Shown piece by piece: positions 9,186 to 17,141 of a stretch of 37,228 nt of DNA. The stretch is from Pseudomonadota bacterium (GTDB lineage: Bacteria; Pseudomonadota; Alphaproteobacteria; Rhizobiales; Xanthobacteraceae). The notes beneath the pieces are model-generated. The model made no database searches. It was not told the DNA's origin and was given only the letters and a program-made list of their open reading frames with translations. Position 1 is the stretch's first letter, and the number at the start of each line of letters is the position of its first letter. Both the position numbers and the translations under genes were made by a program. The DNA is taken from NCBI GenBank assembly GCA_023442085.1, contig JAEZMT010000021.1:1-37228 (forward strand), in the 5' to 3' direction.

Positions 9186-9268
9186 TGGCACCTCTTTGCG
9201 TGAGAGGCACGGCAATGCGATCCCTTTCGGGCTCCCATGCTGGCGTCCTCCCATCGTCGTTTTCGATC

Positions 9269-9288
9269 TTGAACAATCGTTTGTTCAA
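9269..9288 (-). promoter_or_regulatory. LacI-family operator
   Basis: The 20-bp sequence TTGAACAATCGTTTGTTCAA is an inverted repeat with one mismatch pair and a central CG, the hallmark of LacI/GalR-family operators. It sits between the lacI-type gene and the FAD oxidoreductase gene, right where transcription of the operon should start, so binding would block initiation. No second copy was seen in the window. Confidence 0.8.
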
Positions 9289-9316
9289 AGCTGTCAGAGA
9301 AAGCCGGAGGCGTCAA
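9288..9316 (-). promoter_or_regulatory. Putative sigma-70 promoter of the catabolic operon
   Basis: On the minus strand a TTGACG (9316-9311) resembles a -35 box. Seventeen bases later CAGCTT (9293-9288) is a weak -10 candidate, immediately followed by the operator. The -35 match is good and the -10 is poor, so this is tentative, but the order -35, -10, operator suits a repressed promoter. Confidence 0.45.
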
Positions 9317-9326
9317 GCGCCGATGT

Positions 9327-10331
9327 TCAGCAGGGAGCCGGGCCGGTGGAGCCGCGCACCACGAGGGCACCGGGCGGCAGCGGCCCGACGGGCTCCGGCT
9401 CCTCCCCGGCCAAGGCGCGAATGAGCAGGTCAGCGGCGACGCGGCCCATCTCCTCGGTCGGCATGGCGACGCTGGTGAGGGCCGGATAGAGCATCCGCGC
9501 TACCGGCGCGTCGTGCAGGCCGATGATCGAGATGTCCTCGGGAATGCGCAGGCCCGCCTCGTGCAGCGTCGCCATGGCGCCGGCGGCGGAAACGAGGGTC
9601 GCGGCCAGCACCGCCGTGGGGTGTTGGGGCAGCAGCGCCCGCATGGCCGTGGTGCCGCCTTCCGCCGTGTAGCCGGCCACGCCCACCAGTTTTTCGTCGA
9701 ACGCGATGCCCGCCGCCGCGAGCCCGTCACGATAGCCCTGCAGGCGCTCGCGGGCATTGAAGCCGCCTTCCCGGCCGGCGAGGTGGGCGATGCGCCGATG
9801 GCCGAGGGCGGTGAGGTGCTCCACGCCCTTGCGCGCAGCCGCGCGGCTGTCCAGCACCACGGAAAGAGCGGCGCCGGGCAGGATGCGGTTCATCAGCACG
9901 AAGGGCACGCGCGCAGCGGCGAGGTCGGTACGCAGCACCTCGTCATCGTCGAGGCTCGCCACGAGCAGACCGTCCACGCGGTTGGTGCGGGAGATCTTGG
10001 CGATGGTGGTGGCCGTTTCGCCCGGCTCGCGATGGGAGATCAGCAGCGAATAGCCGCGCTCGGCCGCCGCCAGCTCCGCCCCGCGGATGGCCGAGGCGAA
10101 GACCGGATTGTCGAGTTGGGGCACCACGATGCCGAGCGTATCGGTGCGCTGGGTGCGAAGCCCGCGCGCCAGCGGATTGGCGAGGTATTGCATCTCCTCG
10201 GCGATCTTGAGAATGCGGACGCGCGTCTCCTCCCGCACCCGCTGGGTCGCCTCGCCCCGGAGCACGCGCGAGGCCGTCGACATGTCGACGCCCGCCGCCC
10301 GCGCCACATCCGCCAATGTCACCCGCGCCAT
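9327..10331 (-). CDS. LacI-family transcriptional regulator
   Basis: A 334-aa repressor/activator of the LacI/GalR type. The N-terminal helix-turn-helix reads VTLADVARAAGVDMSTASRV (residues 4-23), followed by the hinge helix (NPLARGLRTQRTDTLGIVVP) and a periplasmic-binding-protein-like effector domain. It is transcribed in the same direction as the operon it precedes, with the operator in between. The start is the ATG directly before ARVTL; an upstream in-frame ATG at 10364 adds only low-complexity sequence. The effector is probably the imported sugar or its phosphate, by analogy with the family. Confidence 0.95.
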   Translation of the reverse strand: MARVTLADVARAAGVDMSTASRVLRGEATQRVREETRVRILKIAEEMQYLANPLARGLRTQRTDTLGIVVPQLDNPVFASAIRGAELAAAERGYSLLISHREPGETATTIAKISRTNRVDGLLVASLDDDEVLRTDLAAARVPFVLMNRILPGAALSVVLDSRAAARKGVEHLTALGHRRIAHLAGREGGFNARERLQGYRDGLAAAGIAFDEKLVGVAGYTAEGGTTAMRALLPQHPTAVLAATLVSAAGAMATLHEAGLRIPEDISIIGLHDAPVARMLYPALTSVAMPTEEMGRVAADLLIRALAGEEPEPVGPLPPGALVVRGSTGPAPC

Positions 10332-10502
10332 CCCGCCGGAGCCCCCTGCCAGCTTCCCGCGCAACCATCCCCAGTCACGCGCGTCTTTGCAAGGCGGTGC
10401 ATGTCATCGGGCCAAAAGAGCGCGCCGACGGCCCGGTCATCCTGCGGGACCGCGGGCGGCGCCGAGGCGCGTTACTGGCCATCATACGGCTCCCGTCGTC
10501 GC

Positions 10503-10581
10503 GGGCGGCTCGGCCGGACGGCCCGCCCTGCCCTCCTCCGACGAGAGGCGACCGGCGGGCGCCAGAGGGCACCTGCCGGTC
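10503..10581 (-). terminator. GC-rich hairpins downstream of the orphan binding-protein gene
   Basis: The 259-base gap between the binding-protein stop and the LacI gene holds two inverted repeats: GACCGGC/GCCGGTC (10550-10556 with 10575-10581, 18-base loop) and GGGCGG/CCGCCC (10503-10508 with 10523-10528). They start about 10 bases after the stop. There is no U-run, so they may end transcription only partly or with Rho, or protect the 3' end. The rest of the gap should hold the lacI promoter, but I see no convincing boxes. Confidence 0.4.
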
Positions 10582-10590
10582 GCGGGAGGA

Positions 10591-11811
10591 CTATTTCGCC
10601 TGGCTGGAAGCTTCCTTGACCAGCGGGCAGCGCGAGGCGGACAGGGGAGCGGCGGTGTCGCCTTCCGGGATCTTGCCGAGCACCTTGAAATAGTCCCACT
10701 CGCCCTTGGATTCGGCGGGAGTCTTCACCTCCACGAGGTACATGTCCGTGACCATGCGGCCGTCGGGACGGATCTTGCCGTTGGGTGCGTAGGCATCGTG
10801 GACCGGTGTGGCGCGCATCTTGGCGGCGACCGTCTTGCCGTCATCGGTGCCAGCGGCCGCGACCGCCTGCAGGTAGTGCGAGACGGCCGAGTAGGTGGCG
10901 GCCTGGACCACGCCCGGCATCCGCTTGGTGCGCTCCTGGAACCGCTTCGAGAACGCGCGGGTCTGGGCGTCGTGATCCCAGTAGAACGGGGTGGCGACGA
11001 TCAGGCCTTGCGCCGCCTTCAGGCCCAGAGCGTGCACGTCGCTGATCACCACCGCGAGGCCCGCGAGCTTCTGGCCCCCGGCGGCGATGCCGAACTCGCC
11101 GGCCTGCTTGATGGCGTTGATGGTGTCGGTGCCGCCATTGGCGAGCGCGATGATCTGCGCCTTCGACGACTGCGCCCGCAGCAGGAAGGAGGAGAAGTCG
11201 TTGGCCCCGAGCGGGTGCTTCACCTGGCCGACGACCTTGCCGCCCTTCGCCGTCACCACCCGGTCCAGCTCGGCGGTCATCGCCGCGCCGAACGCATAGT
11301 CGGCGGCGAGGATGAACCAGTCCTTCTCGCCGCGGTCGAGCAATGCGGACGCCGTGCCGACCGACTGCGAATAGGTGTCCCAGCCCCAGTGGAAACCGGT
11401 GGGCGAGCAGGATTCATTGGTGAGCGCCGTGGTGAGCGGAGCGGTCATCAAGGTGATCTTGCCGAGGTCGCGCCCCATGGTATTGACGGCGATGGCGACC
11501 GCCGAATTGGTGAGATCGGCGATGGCGTCCACGCCTTCCGTCTCGAACCATTGCTTGGCGGCGGCAACGGCCACGTCCACCTTGCTCTGGTGGTCCACCG
11601 AGACGATCTCGACCTTGATATTCTTGTTCTTCGACATGAATTCGTCGGCCGCCATGCGCGCGGCATCCACGGAGGTGCGGCCGCCGAAATCGGCATAGAC
11701 GCCCGACTGGTCGTTCAGCACCCCGATCTTGACCACACCGCCGGAAATTTCCGCCGCCTGGCACAGGGACACGGACGCGACGAGCGCGGCAAGGGAAGTC
11801 ATGAGCTTCAC
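10591..11811 (-). CDS. Orphan branched-chain-type ABC substrate-binding protein
   Basis: Periplasmic binding protein of the Peripla_BP_6 (LivJ/UrtA-like) type, 406 aa. It has a short Sec signal (MKLMTSLAALVASVSLCQA, cleavage about 19-20), then VVKIGVLNDQSGVYADFGG typical of the fold, and DYAFGAAMTAELDRVV in the middle. The GTG start has GGAGG six bases upstream. No permease or ATPase gene is next to it; it follows mmsB and mmsA on the same strand with a 123-base gap. It could feed a transporter encoded elsewhere, for example the LivHMGF set 6 kb away, or act as a sensor. The ligand is probably an amino acid or a small acid linked to the MmsAB pathway (inference). Confidence 0.88.
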   Translation of the reverse strand: MKLMTSLAALVASVSLCQAAEISGGVVKIGVLNDQSGVYADFGGRTSVDAARMAADEFMSKNKNIKVEIVSVDHQSKVDVAVAAAKQWFETEGVDAIADLTNSAVAIAVNTMGRDLGKITLMTAPLTTALTNESCSPTGFHWGWDTYSQSVGTASALLDRGEKDWFILAADYAFGAAMTAELDRVVTAKGGKVVGQVKHPLGANDFSSFLLRAQSSKAQIIALANGGTDTINAIKQAGEFGIAAGGQKLAGLAVVISDVHALGLKAAQGLIVATPFYWDHDAQTRAFSKRFQERTKRMPGVVQAATYSAVSHYLQAVAAAGTDDGKTVAAKMRATPVHDAYAPNGKIRPDGRMVTDMYLVEVKTPAESKGEWDYFKVLGKIPEGDTAAPLSASRCPLVKEASSQAK

Positions 11812-11934
11812 GGCGTTCCTCCATTTATGTTGTTGTCTTTTTTCGGCCCGGCCTTTTGCGGCCTCGGCCAATGCGGGGCGGAGGGGTTTCGCCTCCCGCC
11901 CCTGCTCTCGTTCGACGCTGACGAACCGCGGAGG

Positions 11935-13434
11935 TCAGCCGTTGCTCGGGAAGGACATCGAGACGGCGTGGTCGAGGCTGGCGTCCGGCTCGGGCCAGCG
12001 CTGCGAGATGGTCTTCATCTTGGTGTAGAAGCGCGCGGCGTCCGGGCCGAACATGTGGGCGTCGCCGAACTTGGAGCGGCGCAGGCCACCGAAATTGTGA
12101 TGGCCCACCGGCACCGGGACCGGGACGTTCACGCCCTGCATGCCGGCTTCCACCTCCATGTAGAAGCGCTGCGCCGCGCGGCCGTTGCGGGTGAAGATCA
12201 CCGCGCCATTGCCGTATTCGTGCGCGTTCACCACCTCGATCGCCGCATCGAGCGAGTTGACACGCATCATCCCGCGCACAGGGCCGAAGATCTCTTCCTT
12301 CCACATCTGCATGTCGGTGGTGACGTTATCCACCAACGATGCACCGACATAGAAGCCAGACTTGCCGGCGACCTGCGCGCGGCCGTCCACCACCAGCTCG
12401 GCGCCCTCCGCGACGGCACGGTCGAGGGCGGCCTCGACGGTGGCCTTGGCGGCCGCCGTCACGAGCGGGCCAAAGTCGGCGGTCTTGTCGTCATAGGAGC
12501 CGACGCGCAGCTTCTCCACCATGGGCACGATGAGCGCGCGCAGCCGGTCGGCGGTTTGGTCACCCACCGCAACGAGCAGGGAGATGGCCATGCAGCGCTG
12601 GCTCGCGGAGCCGTAGCCGGCGCTGATGAAGGCGGCCGCGGCGGCTTCAAGGTCGGCGTCCGGCATCACCACCATGTGGTTCTTGCCGCCGGTGTAGGCC
12701 GCGACCCGCTTATTGTGGGAACAGCCCTTCTGGTAGATGTATTCGCCAACGCGCGTCGACCCGACGAAGCTGATGGCGGCGATGGAGGGATGCTCCAGGA
12801 TCGCGTCCACCACCTCGGCGTCGCCGTTGACCACGTTCCACACGCCGTCCGGCAGGCCGGCCTTCTTCCACAGCTCGCTGACGAGAGCGGTGGCGCCGGG
12901 AACGCGCTCCGACGGCTTCACCACCACCGCATTGCCCACGGCCACCGCGATCGCGCCCATCATGAGCGGCACCATGACGGGAAAGTTGAACGGCGCGATG
13001 CAGCCAACCACGCCCACCGGCTGGCGGATGGAGAAGGTATCGATGCCGCCGCCGACGTTGACGGAGTATTCGCCCTTCGTCACTTGCGGGGCATTGGTGG
13101 CGAACTCCAGCGCTTCGACCGCGCGTCCGATTTCGCCCTTCGCGTCGTCGATGGTCTTGCCGTGCTCAAGGCCGGTGATCTCCGCCAGAGCGTCGATATT
13201 GGCGATCACCAGTTCGCGCATCTTGAAGATGACCTGCAGGCGCCGCGTCTGCGACTGGCCGGCCCAGGCCCGGCCGGCCGCGACGGCCACCTTGGCCACC
13301 TCGTCCACCGTGCTGCGGTCGGCATAATTGCAGCGGTAGATTTCCGCGCCGGTGGAGGGATTGAACACGGGGCCGGACCGGGTGCCGGAGCCGCGGCTGA
13401 AGGTGCCGCCGATGTAGTGATCGATGCCGTACAC
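11935..13434 (-). CDS. mmsA: CoA-acylating (methyl)malonate-semialdehyde dehydrogenase
   Basis: Aldehyde dehydrogenase of the MmsA/IolA group (499 aa), which turns methylmalonate or malonate semialdehyde plus CoA and NAD into propionyl- or acetyl-CoA with loss of CO2. Seen: the oxyanion Asn150 in APFNFP, FVGSTRVGE (223-231), catalytic Cys281 in SASQRCMAIS with the preceding Arg, and GGKNH (249-253) lacking the general-base Glu of ordinary ALDHs, as expected for CoA-acylating members. The motifs around Lys251 and Cys281 (AYTGGKNH, GSASQRC) differ slightly from the GAKNH and GxRC forms I know, so the semialdehyde used may differ. Start is GTG with AAGGAG ten bases upstream. It follows mmsB by 35 bases. 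Confidence 0.93.
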   Translation of the reverse strand: MYGIDHYIGGTFSRGSGTRSGPVFNPSTGAEIYRCNYADRSTVDEVAKVAVAAGRAWAGQSQTRRLQVIFKMRELVIANIDALAEITGLEHGKTIDDAKGEIGRAVEALEFATNAPQVTKGEYSVNVGGGIDTFSIRQPVGVVGCIAPFNFPVMVPLMMGAIAVAVGNAVVVKPSERVPGATALVSELWKKAGLPDGVWNVVNGDAEVVDAILEHPSIAAISFVGSTRVGEYIYQKGCSHNKRVAAYTGGKNHMVVMPDADLEAAAAAFISAGYGSASQRCMAISLLVAVGDQTADRLRALIVPMVEKLRVGSYDDKTADFGPLVTAAAKATVEAALDRAVAEGAELVVDGRAQVAGKSGFYVGASLVDNVTTDMQMWKEEIFGPVRGMMRVNSLDAAIEVVNAHEYGNGAVIFTRNGRAAQRFYMEVEAGMQGVNVPVPVPVGHHNFGGLRRSKFGDAHMFGPDAARFYTKMKTISQRWPEPDASLDHAVSMSFPSNG

Positions 13435-13469
13435 GGGATGAACTCCTTGGATCGCTGTGGCGGCCGGGG

Positions 13470-14363
13470 TCAGGCCGGGTGTGTGTAGAGAGTCTGGATG
13501 CAGGAGAAGTCCAGGGCGGGCGCACCGGCCTCCTTGGAGCGCAGCGCGTAGAGGCTCTGCGCCAGCGCCCCCATGGGCACGGCGGCGCCGTTGGCCCGGG
13601 CGCTGTCGAGCGCGAGGCCGAGATCCTTGAGCATCAGGGCCAGTTGGAAGCCTGCGGCGTAGCCCTTGCTGGAGGGCGAGTCCGGCAGAACGTGGGGCCA
13701 GGGATGCCAGCGTTCGAGGAAGAAATTCCCGCCGGAGCTCTTCTGCATGATGGCGGTGAGCACAGCCGGATCGAGGCCATTGCGGGCGCCGAGCTCCATC
13801 ACCTCGGCCGTCGCAGCCATGGTGACGGCGGCGAGCATGTTGTTGCAGATCTTGGCCGCCTGTCCCGCGCCGTTACCGCCAGCATGGAAGATGAACCGCC
13901 CCATCATCTCCAGCACCGGCCGCGCCTGCTCCAGCGCGTCATCCGCGCCGCCCACCATGAAGCTCAGCGTGCCTTCGGCGGCGCGCTGCACGCCGCCGGA
14001 GACCGGCGCATCCAGCATGCTGAAACCTTCCTGCCCGGCAGCGGACGCAAGATCGCGCGCCACCTCCGGCGCGATGGTCGAGCAGTCCACCAGCAGGGGG
14101 CGCCCCTCAAGCCGCGCAAGAAGGCCCGTGGGCCCGAGATAAAGATCCGCGACCGCGCGGCTGTTGGGCACCATGGTGATGACCATGTCGGCGCCTTCGG
14201 CCGCCGCAAGCGGACTCTCCGCCGCCCGCGCGCCCAGCGCCGCGAGGCGCTCCAAAGCCCCGGCGGAGGGGTCGAATGCGCGAACCTTGTGGCCGGCGCG
14301 CACAAGGTTGGACGCCATCGGAAAACCCATGTTTCCGATGCCTAGAAAGGCAATGCTGGACAT
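13470..14363 (-). CDS. mmsB: 3-hydroxyisobutyrate dehydrogenase-like beta-hydroxyacid dehydrogenase
   Basis: A 297-aa beta-hydroxyacid dehydrogenase. The Rossmann motif GIGNMGFPMA (8-17), the substrate-binding DAPVSGGVQRAAEGTLSFMVGG (118-139) and the catalytic Lys171 in GQAAKICNN are all present. Adjacent mmsA supports the valine-catabolism role: 3-hydroxyisobutyrate to methylmalonate semialdehyde, which MmsA then uses. Related enzymes act on 3-hydroxypropionate or tartronate semialdehyde, so the symbol rests on context. It is the first gene of the minus-strand unit and is divergent from the LysR gene. Confidence 0.9.
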   Translation of the reverse strand: MSSIAFLGIGNMGFPMASNLVRAGHKVRAFDPSAGALERLAALGARAAESPLAAAEGADMVITMVPNSRAVADLYLGPTGLLARLEGRPLLVDCSTIAPEVARDLASAAGQEGFSMLDAPVSGGVQRAAEGTLSFMVGGADDALEQARPVLEMMGRFIFHAGGNGAGQAAKICNNMLAAVTMAATAEVMELGARNGLDPAVLTAIMQKSSGGNFFLERWHPWPHVLPDSPSSKGYAAGFQLALMLKDLGLALDSARANGAAVPMGALAQSLYALRSKEAGAPALDFSCIQTLYTHPA

Positions 14364-14517
14364 AAACCTGCCGCTCCCTCGGTCCGTCCGTTGTCAGCCA
14401 CCATTGCGGCCGCCTGAGCGTCTGGCGGATCTCGCCGCTGCGCTCGATGGATCGGTACCCAGGGGAATTGGTAACACGCAGCCCGTTCGCTTGAACCGCC
14501 GCTGGATGTGAGGCTAG

Positions 14518-14533
14518 TGTGCAAATTTGCACA
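14518..14533. promoter_or_regulatory. Perfect 16-bp palindrome in mmsB/lysR divergent region
   Basis: TGTGCAAATTTGCACA is a perfect palindrome lying 15 bases before the LysR start codon and about 155 bases before mmsB. It contains the T-N-A dyad form expected of LysR-type binding sites. A weak promoter for the LysR gene (TTGAAC at 14491-14496, CTAGTG at 14514-14519) would place the palindrome at the transcription start, a usual position for autorepression. Confidence 0.65.
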
Positions 14534-14548
14534 TCACGAGTTCTCGGC

Positions 14549-15436
14549 ATGGAATGGGACGATCTGCGGTTCTTCCTGGAGCTGGCGCGCACGCGCACGC
14601 TGACCGAGGCGGCCCGCCGGCTGGACGTCAAGCACACCACGGTCGCGCGTCGGATCCAGCGGCTCGAGCTGGCGGTGGGCGCGCCCCTCTTCACCCGCAC
14701 CCACACGGGACATGAGCTGACATTGCGCGGGCGGAACCTGCTGGTGGAGGCACAGGCCGTCGAGGACCTGTTCCTCAGCATGGACGAGGAGAAGACGGCG
14801 CCCGCCCAGTCGGTCTCGGGCATCGTGCGGGTGGGCTGCACGGAGGGCTACGCCGCCGGCGTGCTGCCGCACGATCTCGCCGAGCTGCGCCGGCAGCATC
14901 CGAACCTTCGGGTCGATCTCATCGTCCAGCCGCGCCCGATCCTCCTGGCACGGAACGAGGCGGACATCGTCATCACCATCGACCGGCCCGAGCGCGGCCC
15001 CTACCTCATCACGAAGCTCTTTGATTACACGCTGCGCCTCTATGCGGCGCCGTCCTATCTCGCGGCTCACGCCCCCATCACGCGCCTTGCGGACCTGAAG
15101 GACCACCACCTCGTGAGCTACATCGAGGAAAGCGGCCCCGCCAAGGGACTGCCGGTGATCTGGGATCTGGTTCAGTCCAGCTGGCCGGGCATCCGCAGCA
15201 CCAGCATCTTCTCCCAGATGGCGATCGTCGCCTCGGGTGGCGGCATCGCCATCCTGCCGTCCTACCTCGTGGGTCAGGACGAGGCCTTCAGGCCGGTTCT
15301 GGGCAGCGAGGTGAGCTTCCAGCGGACCTATTGGGTGATGATGCCGACCGAGCTGAAGCGCATCGCCCGCGTGCAGGCCGTGTGGCAGTTCCTCAAGCGG
15401 ACCACCCGCGATCACAGCCAGCGCCTGATGGTCTAG
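14549..15436 (+). CDS. LysR-family transcriptional regulator
   Basis: A 295-aa LysR-type regulator. The N-terminal winged helix reads MEWDDLRFFLELARTRTL followed by TEAARRLDVKHTTVARRIQRLE (residues about 1-40); the effector domain runs from about residue 90. The sequence near the C-terminus (ASGGGIAILPSYL) is the conserved effector-domain segment. I start at the ATG in front of EWDDLRFF; an in-frame GTG at 14519 lies inside the palindrome and would add ten residues, which is unlikely. Divergent orientation to mmsB-mmsA suggests it controls that operon. The effector is unknown, perhaps a hydroxyacid. Confidence 0.92.
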   Translation: MEWDDLRFFLELARTRTLTEAARRLDVKHTTVARRIQRLELAVGAPLFTRTHTGHELTLRGRNLLVEAQAVEDLFLSMDEEKTAPAQSVSGIVRVGCTEGYAAGVLPHDLAELRRQHPNLRVDLIVQPRPILLARNEADIVITIDRPERGPYLITKLFDYTLRLYAAPSYLAAHAPITRLADLKDHHLVSYIEESGPAKGLPVIWDLVQSSWPGIRSTSIFSQMAIVASGGGIAILPSYLVGQDEAFRPVLGSEVSFQRTYWVMMPTELKRIARVQAVWQFLKRTTRDHSQRLMV

Positions 15437-15481
15437 GCGCGCGCGGCAAATCCGAGTGGCGCTTGGCGGGCTTGCGCCGGC

Positions 15482-15506
15482 CTCCAGCGCGATCGGGCTG
15501 CTGGAG
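15482..15506. terminator. Hairpin between convergent LysR and MocR genes
   Basis: CTCCAGC (15482-15488) pairs with GCTGGAG (15500-15506) around an 11-base loop in the 80-base gap between two convergent genes. There is no T-run on either side. A bidirectional terminator is plausible from position, but the stem is short. Confidence 0.35.
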
Positions 15507-15516
15507 CGTGGACGCC

Positions 15517-17121
15517 CTATCGCTGCGGTCCCGGCGCCACCAGCACGCTCGGCCGGTGCCGCACGAAGCGGGGGGAGAGGTCGACGCCGGCCCGGGACAG
15601 AGCGGTAGCAAGCCGGGCGATACCCTTGCGGATCGCGTCCGGCATCAGCGCCGCATATCCCAGCACCACAGCGCGGGGATAGCGGAACGGGACGATCTCG
15701 TGGGCGCCCGCCGCCTCCAGCGTGTAAATTCCGACCCCGGCATCGGCAGCGATCCGCGCCACCTCGCTCACCGGCGGGAAATGGTCCGGCAGCGTCCACA
15801 TGACGTGCATGCCGGCATCGGCACCGGAGATGCGCGCGGGTCCGAAATGGGTGTTGAGGCTGTCCACCAGGGCCTGCCGCGCCTCGCTGTAGGTCTGGCG
15901 GATACGCCGCACATGCCGGGCGAAGCGGCCCTGGTCGATGAAGTCCGCGAGCACGATCTGGTCGAGCCAGGGATGGCCGTAGTTGGCGAGGCTCTTGGCC
16001 TGCCGCACGGGCCGGATCAGCTGTTTGGGAACCACCATGTAGCCGGTGCGGATGCCGGCGCCGACGGACTTGGAGAAGGTGCCGAGATAGATCACCGAGG
16101 TATTGGCATCGAGCCCCGCCAGCGCGGCGAGCGGGGCGCCGTCATACCGGAAATCGCTGTCGTAATCGTCCTCCACCACATAGGCGCCGCTGCTTCGGGC
16201 CCAGGCCAGAAGCTCGCGACGGCGCCCCAGCGACATGGTAACCCCGGTGGGGAACTGGTGGGAGGGGGTGACGTAGGCGAGCGTCGCGCCGCAGCCCGCC
16301 AGATACTCCGTGCACAGGCCGCTCGCATCCACCGGTACCGGCACCAGCGCGCCGCCGAAGCTGGAAAAGACATGCGCCGCGCCGGCATAGCATGGGTCCT
16401 CGATGGCGATCTTCACCCCCGGCTGGACGAACAGCCGGCTGATGAGATTGAAGCCCTCCTGCGCGCCGGCGGTGATGATGACCTGATCCGGCTCGGCCGG
16501 AATGGCGCGGTTTGCCGAGACATGCCGGGCGATGGCGCTGCGCAGCTCGACCGCGCCTTCCGGCGAACCGTAGCCGGACAGGTTGCCGGAGGCGCGCGAC
16601 AGGTTCTCCAGCAGCAATTGCCGCCATTCCCGGAGCGGAAAATTCCGGCTGTTGGCGCTGCCATACCAGAAATCCACCTGCATCCCGCTGGGGCCGGTCT
16701 GCACCATGCGCAGCGGCGCCGCGCGCAGCAGAACCGGCGGGTGCACGACCGCGGGCTCGGGTGGACGCGGCGCGGGGCTCTCTGCCTCAGGAATAGGCGA
16801 TTCCGACAGGCCGACGCAGGCCTCCGGCAGCACCTCGCATACGAAGGTGCCGGCGCCCGGCCGCTTCACGAGGTAACCTTCCTTCGCGAGCCGCTCGAAC
16901 GCCAGCACGATGGTGTTGCGCGACACCTTGAGGGTGCGCGCCAGTTCCCGGGTCGAATGCAGCGCCGCGCCCGGGGGCAGCGTGCGGGCGAGAATGGCCG
17001 CGCGGACCTGGTCGTAGACCTGCTCCTGGAGCGTGACGTCCGCGGCCGGGTCCAGATGCAGTGGAATCATGTGCCTGCTCGATCCTTGCCCCAAGGGCAG
17101 GAAAAGCAATTCATGTGCCAT
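15517..17121 (-). CDS. MocR/PdxR-type regulator (GntR DNA-binding domain fused to aminotransferase domain)
   Basis: A 534-aa MocR-type regulator. Residues 28-95 form a GntR winged helix (LQEQVYDQVRAAILARTLPP, then STRELARTLKVSRNTIVLAF). From about 150 a fold-type-I aminotransferase domain follows, with the PLP ring-stacking Asp318 in VEDDYDSDFR and the Schiff-base Lys351 in LGTFSKSVGAG. Such proteins use PLP to sense an amine or amino acid and control transport or catabolic genes. Start chosen at the ATG with GGAG eight bases upstream. It lies 20 bases after livF on the same strand, so it is probably the last gene of the operon it regulates, an arrangement allowing feedback. Confidence 0.93.
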   Translation of the reverse strand: MAHELLFLPLGQGSSRHMIPLHLDPAADVTLQEQVYDQVRAAILARTLPPGAALHSTRELARTLKVSRNTIVLAFERLAKEGYLVKRPGAGTFVCEVLPEACVGLSESPIPEAESPAPRPPEPAVVHPPVLLRAAPLRMVQTGPSGMQVDFWYGSANSRNFPLREWRQLLLENLSRASGNLSGYGSPEGAVELRSAIARHVSANRAIPAEPDQVIITAGAQEGFNLISRLFVQPGVKIAIEDPCYAGAAHVFSSFGGALVPVPVDASGLCTEYLAGCGATLAYVTPSHQFPTGVTMSLGRRRELLAWARSSGAYVVEDDYDSDFRYDGAPLAALAGLDANTSVIYLGTFSKSVGAGIRTGYMVVPKQLIRPVRQAKSLANYGHPWLDQIVLADFIDQGRFARHVRRIRQTYSEARQALVDSLNTHFGPARISGADAGMHVMWTLPDHFPPVSEVARIAADAGVGIYTLEAAGAHEIVPFRYPRAVVLGYAALMPDAIRKGIARLATALSRAGVDLSPRFVRHRPSVLVAPGPQR

Positions 17122-17141
17122 CCACTTGCTCCAAATCCGCC

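Noticed and set aside
10087..13488. A 1133-codon plus-strand open frame
   Set aside because: It runs antisense across the LacI gene start, the orphan binding protein and mmsA, is full of His/Arg/Gly-rich low-complexity sequence and matches no family. Such long antisense frames are common at high GC.
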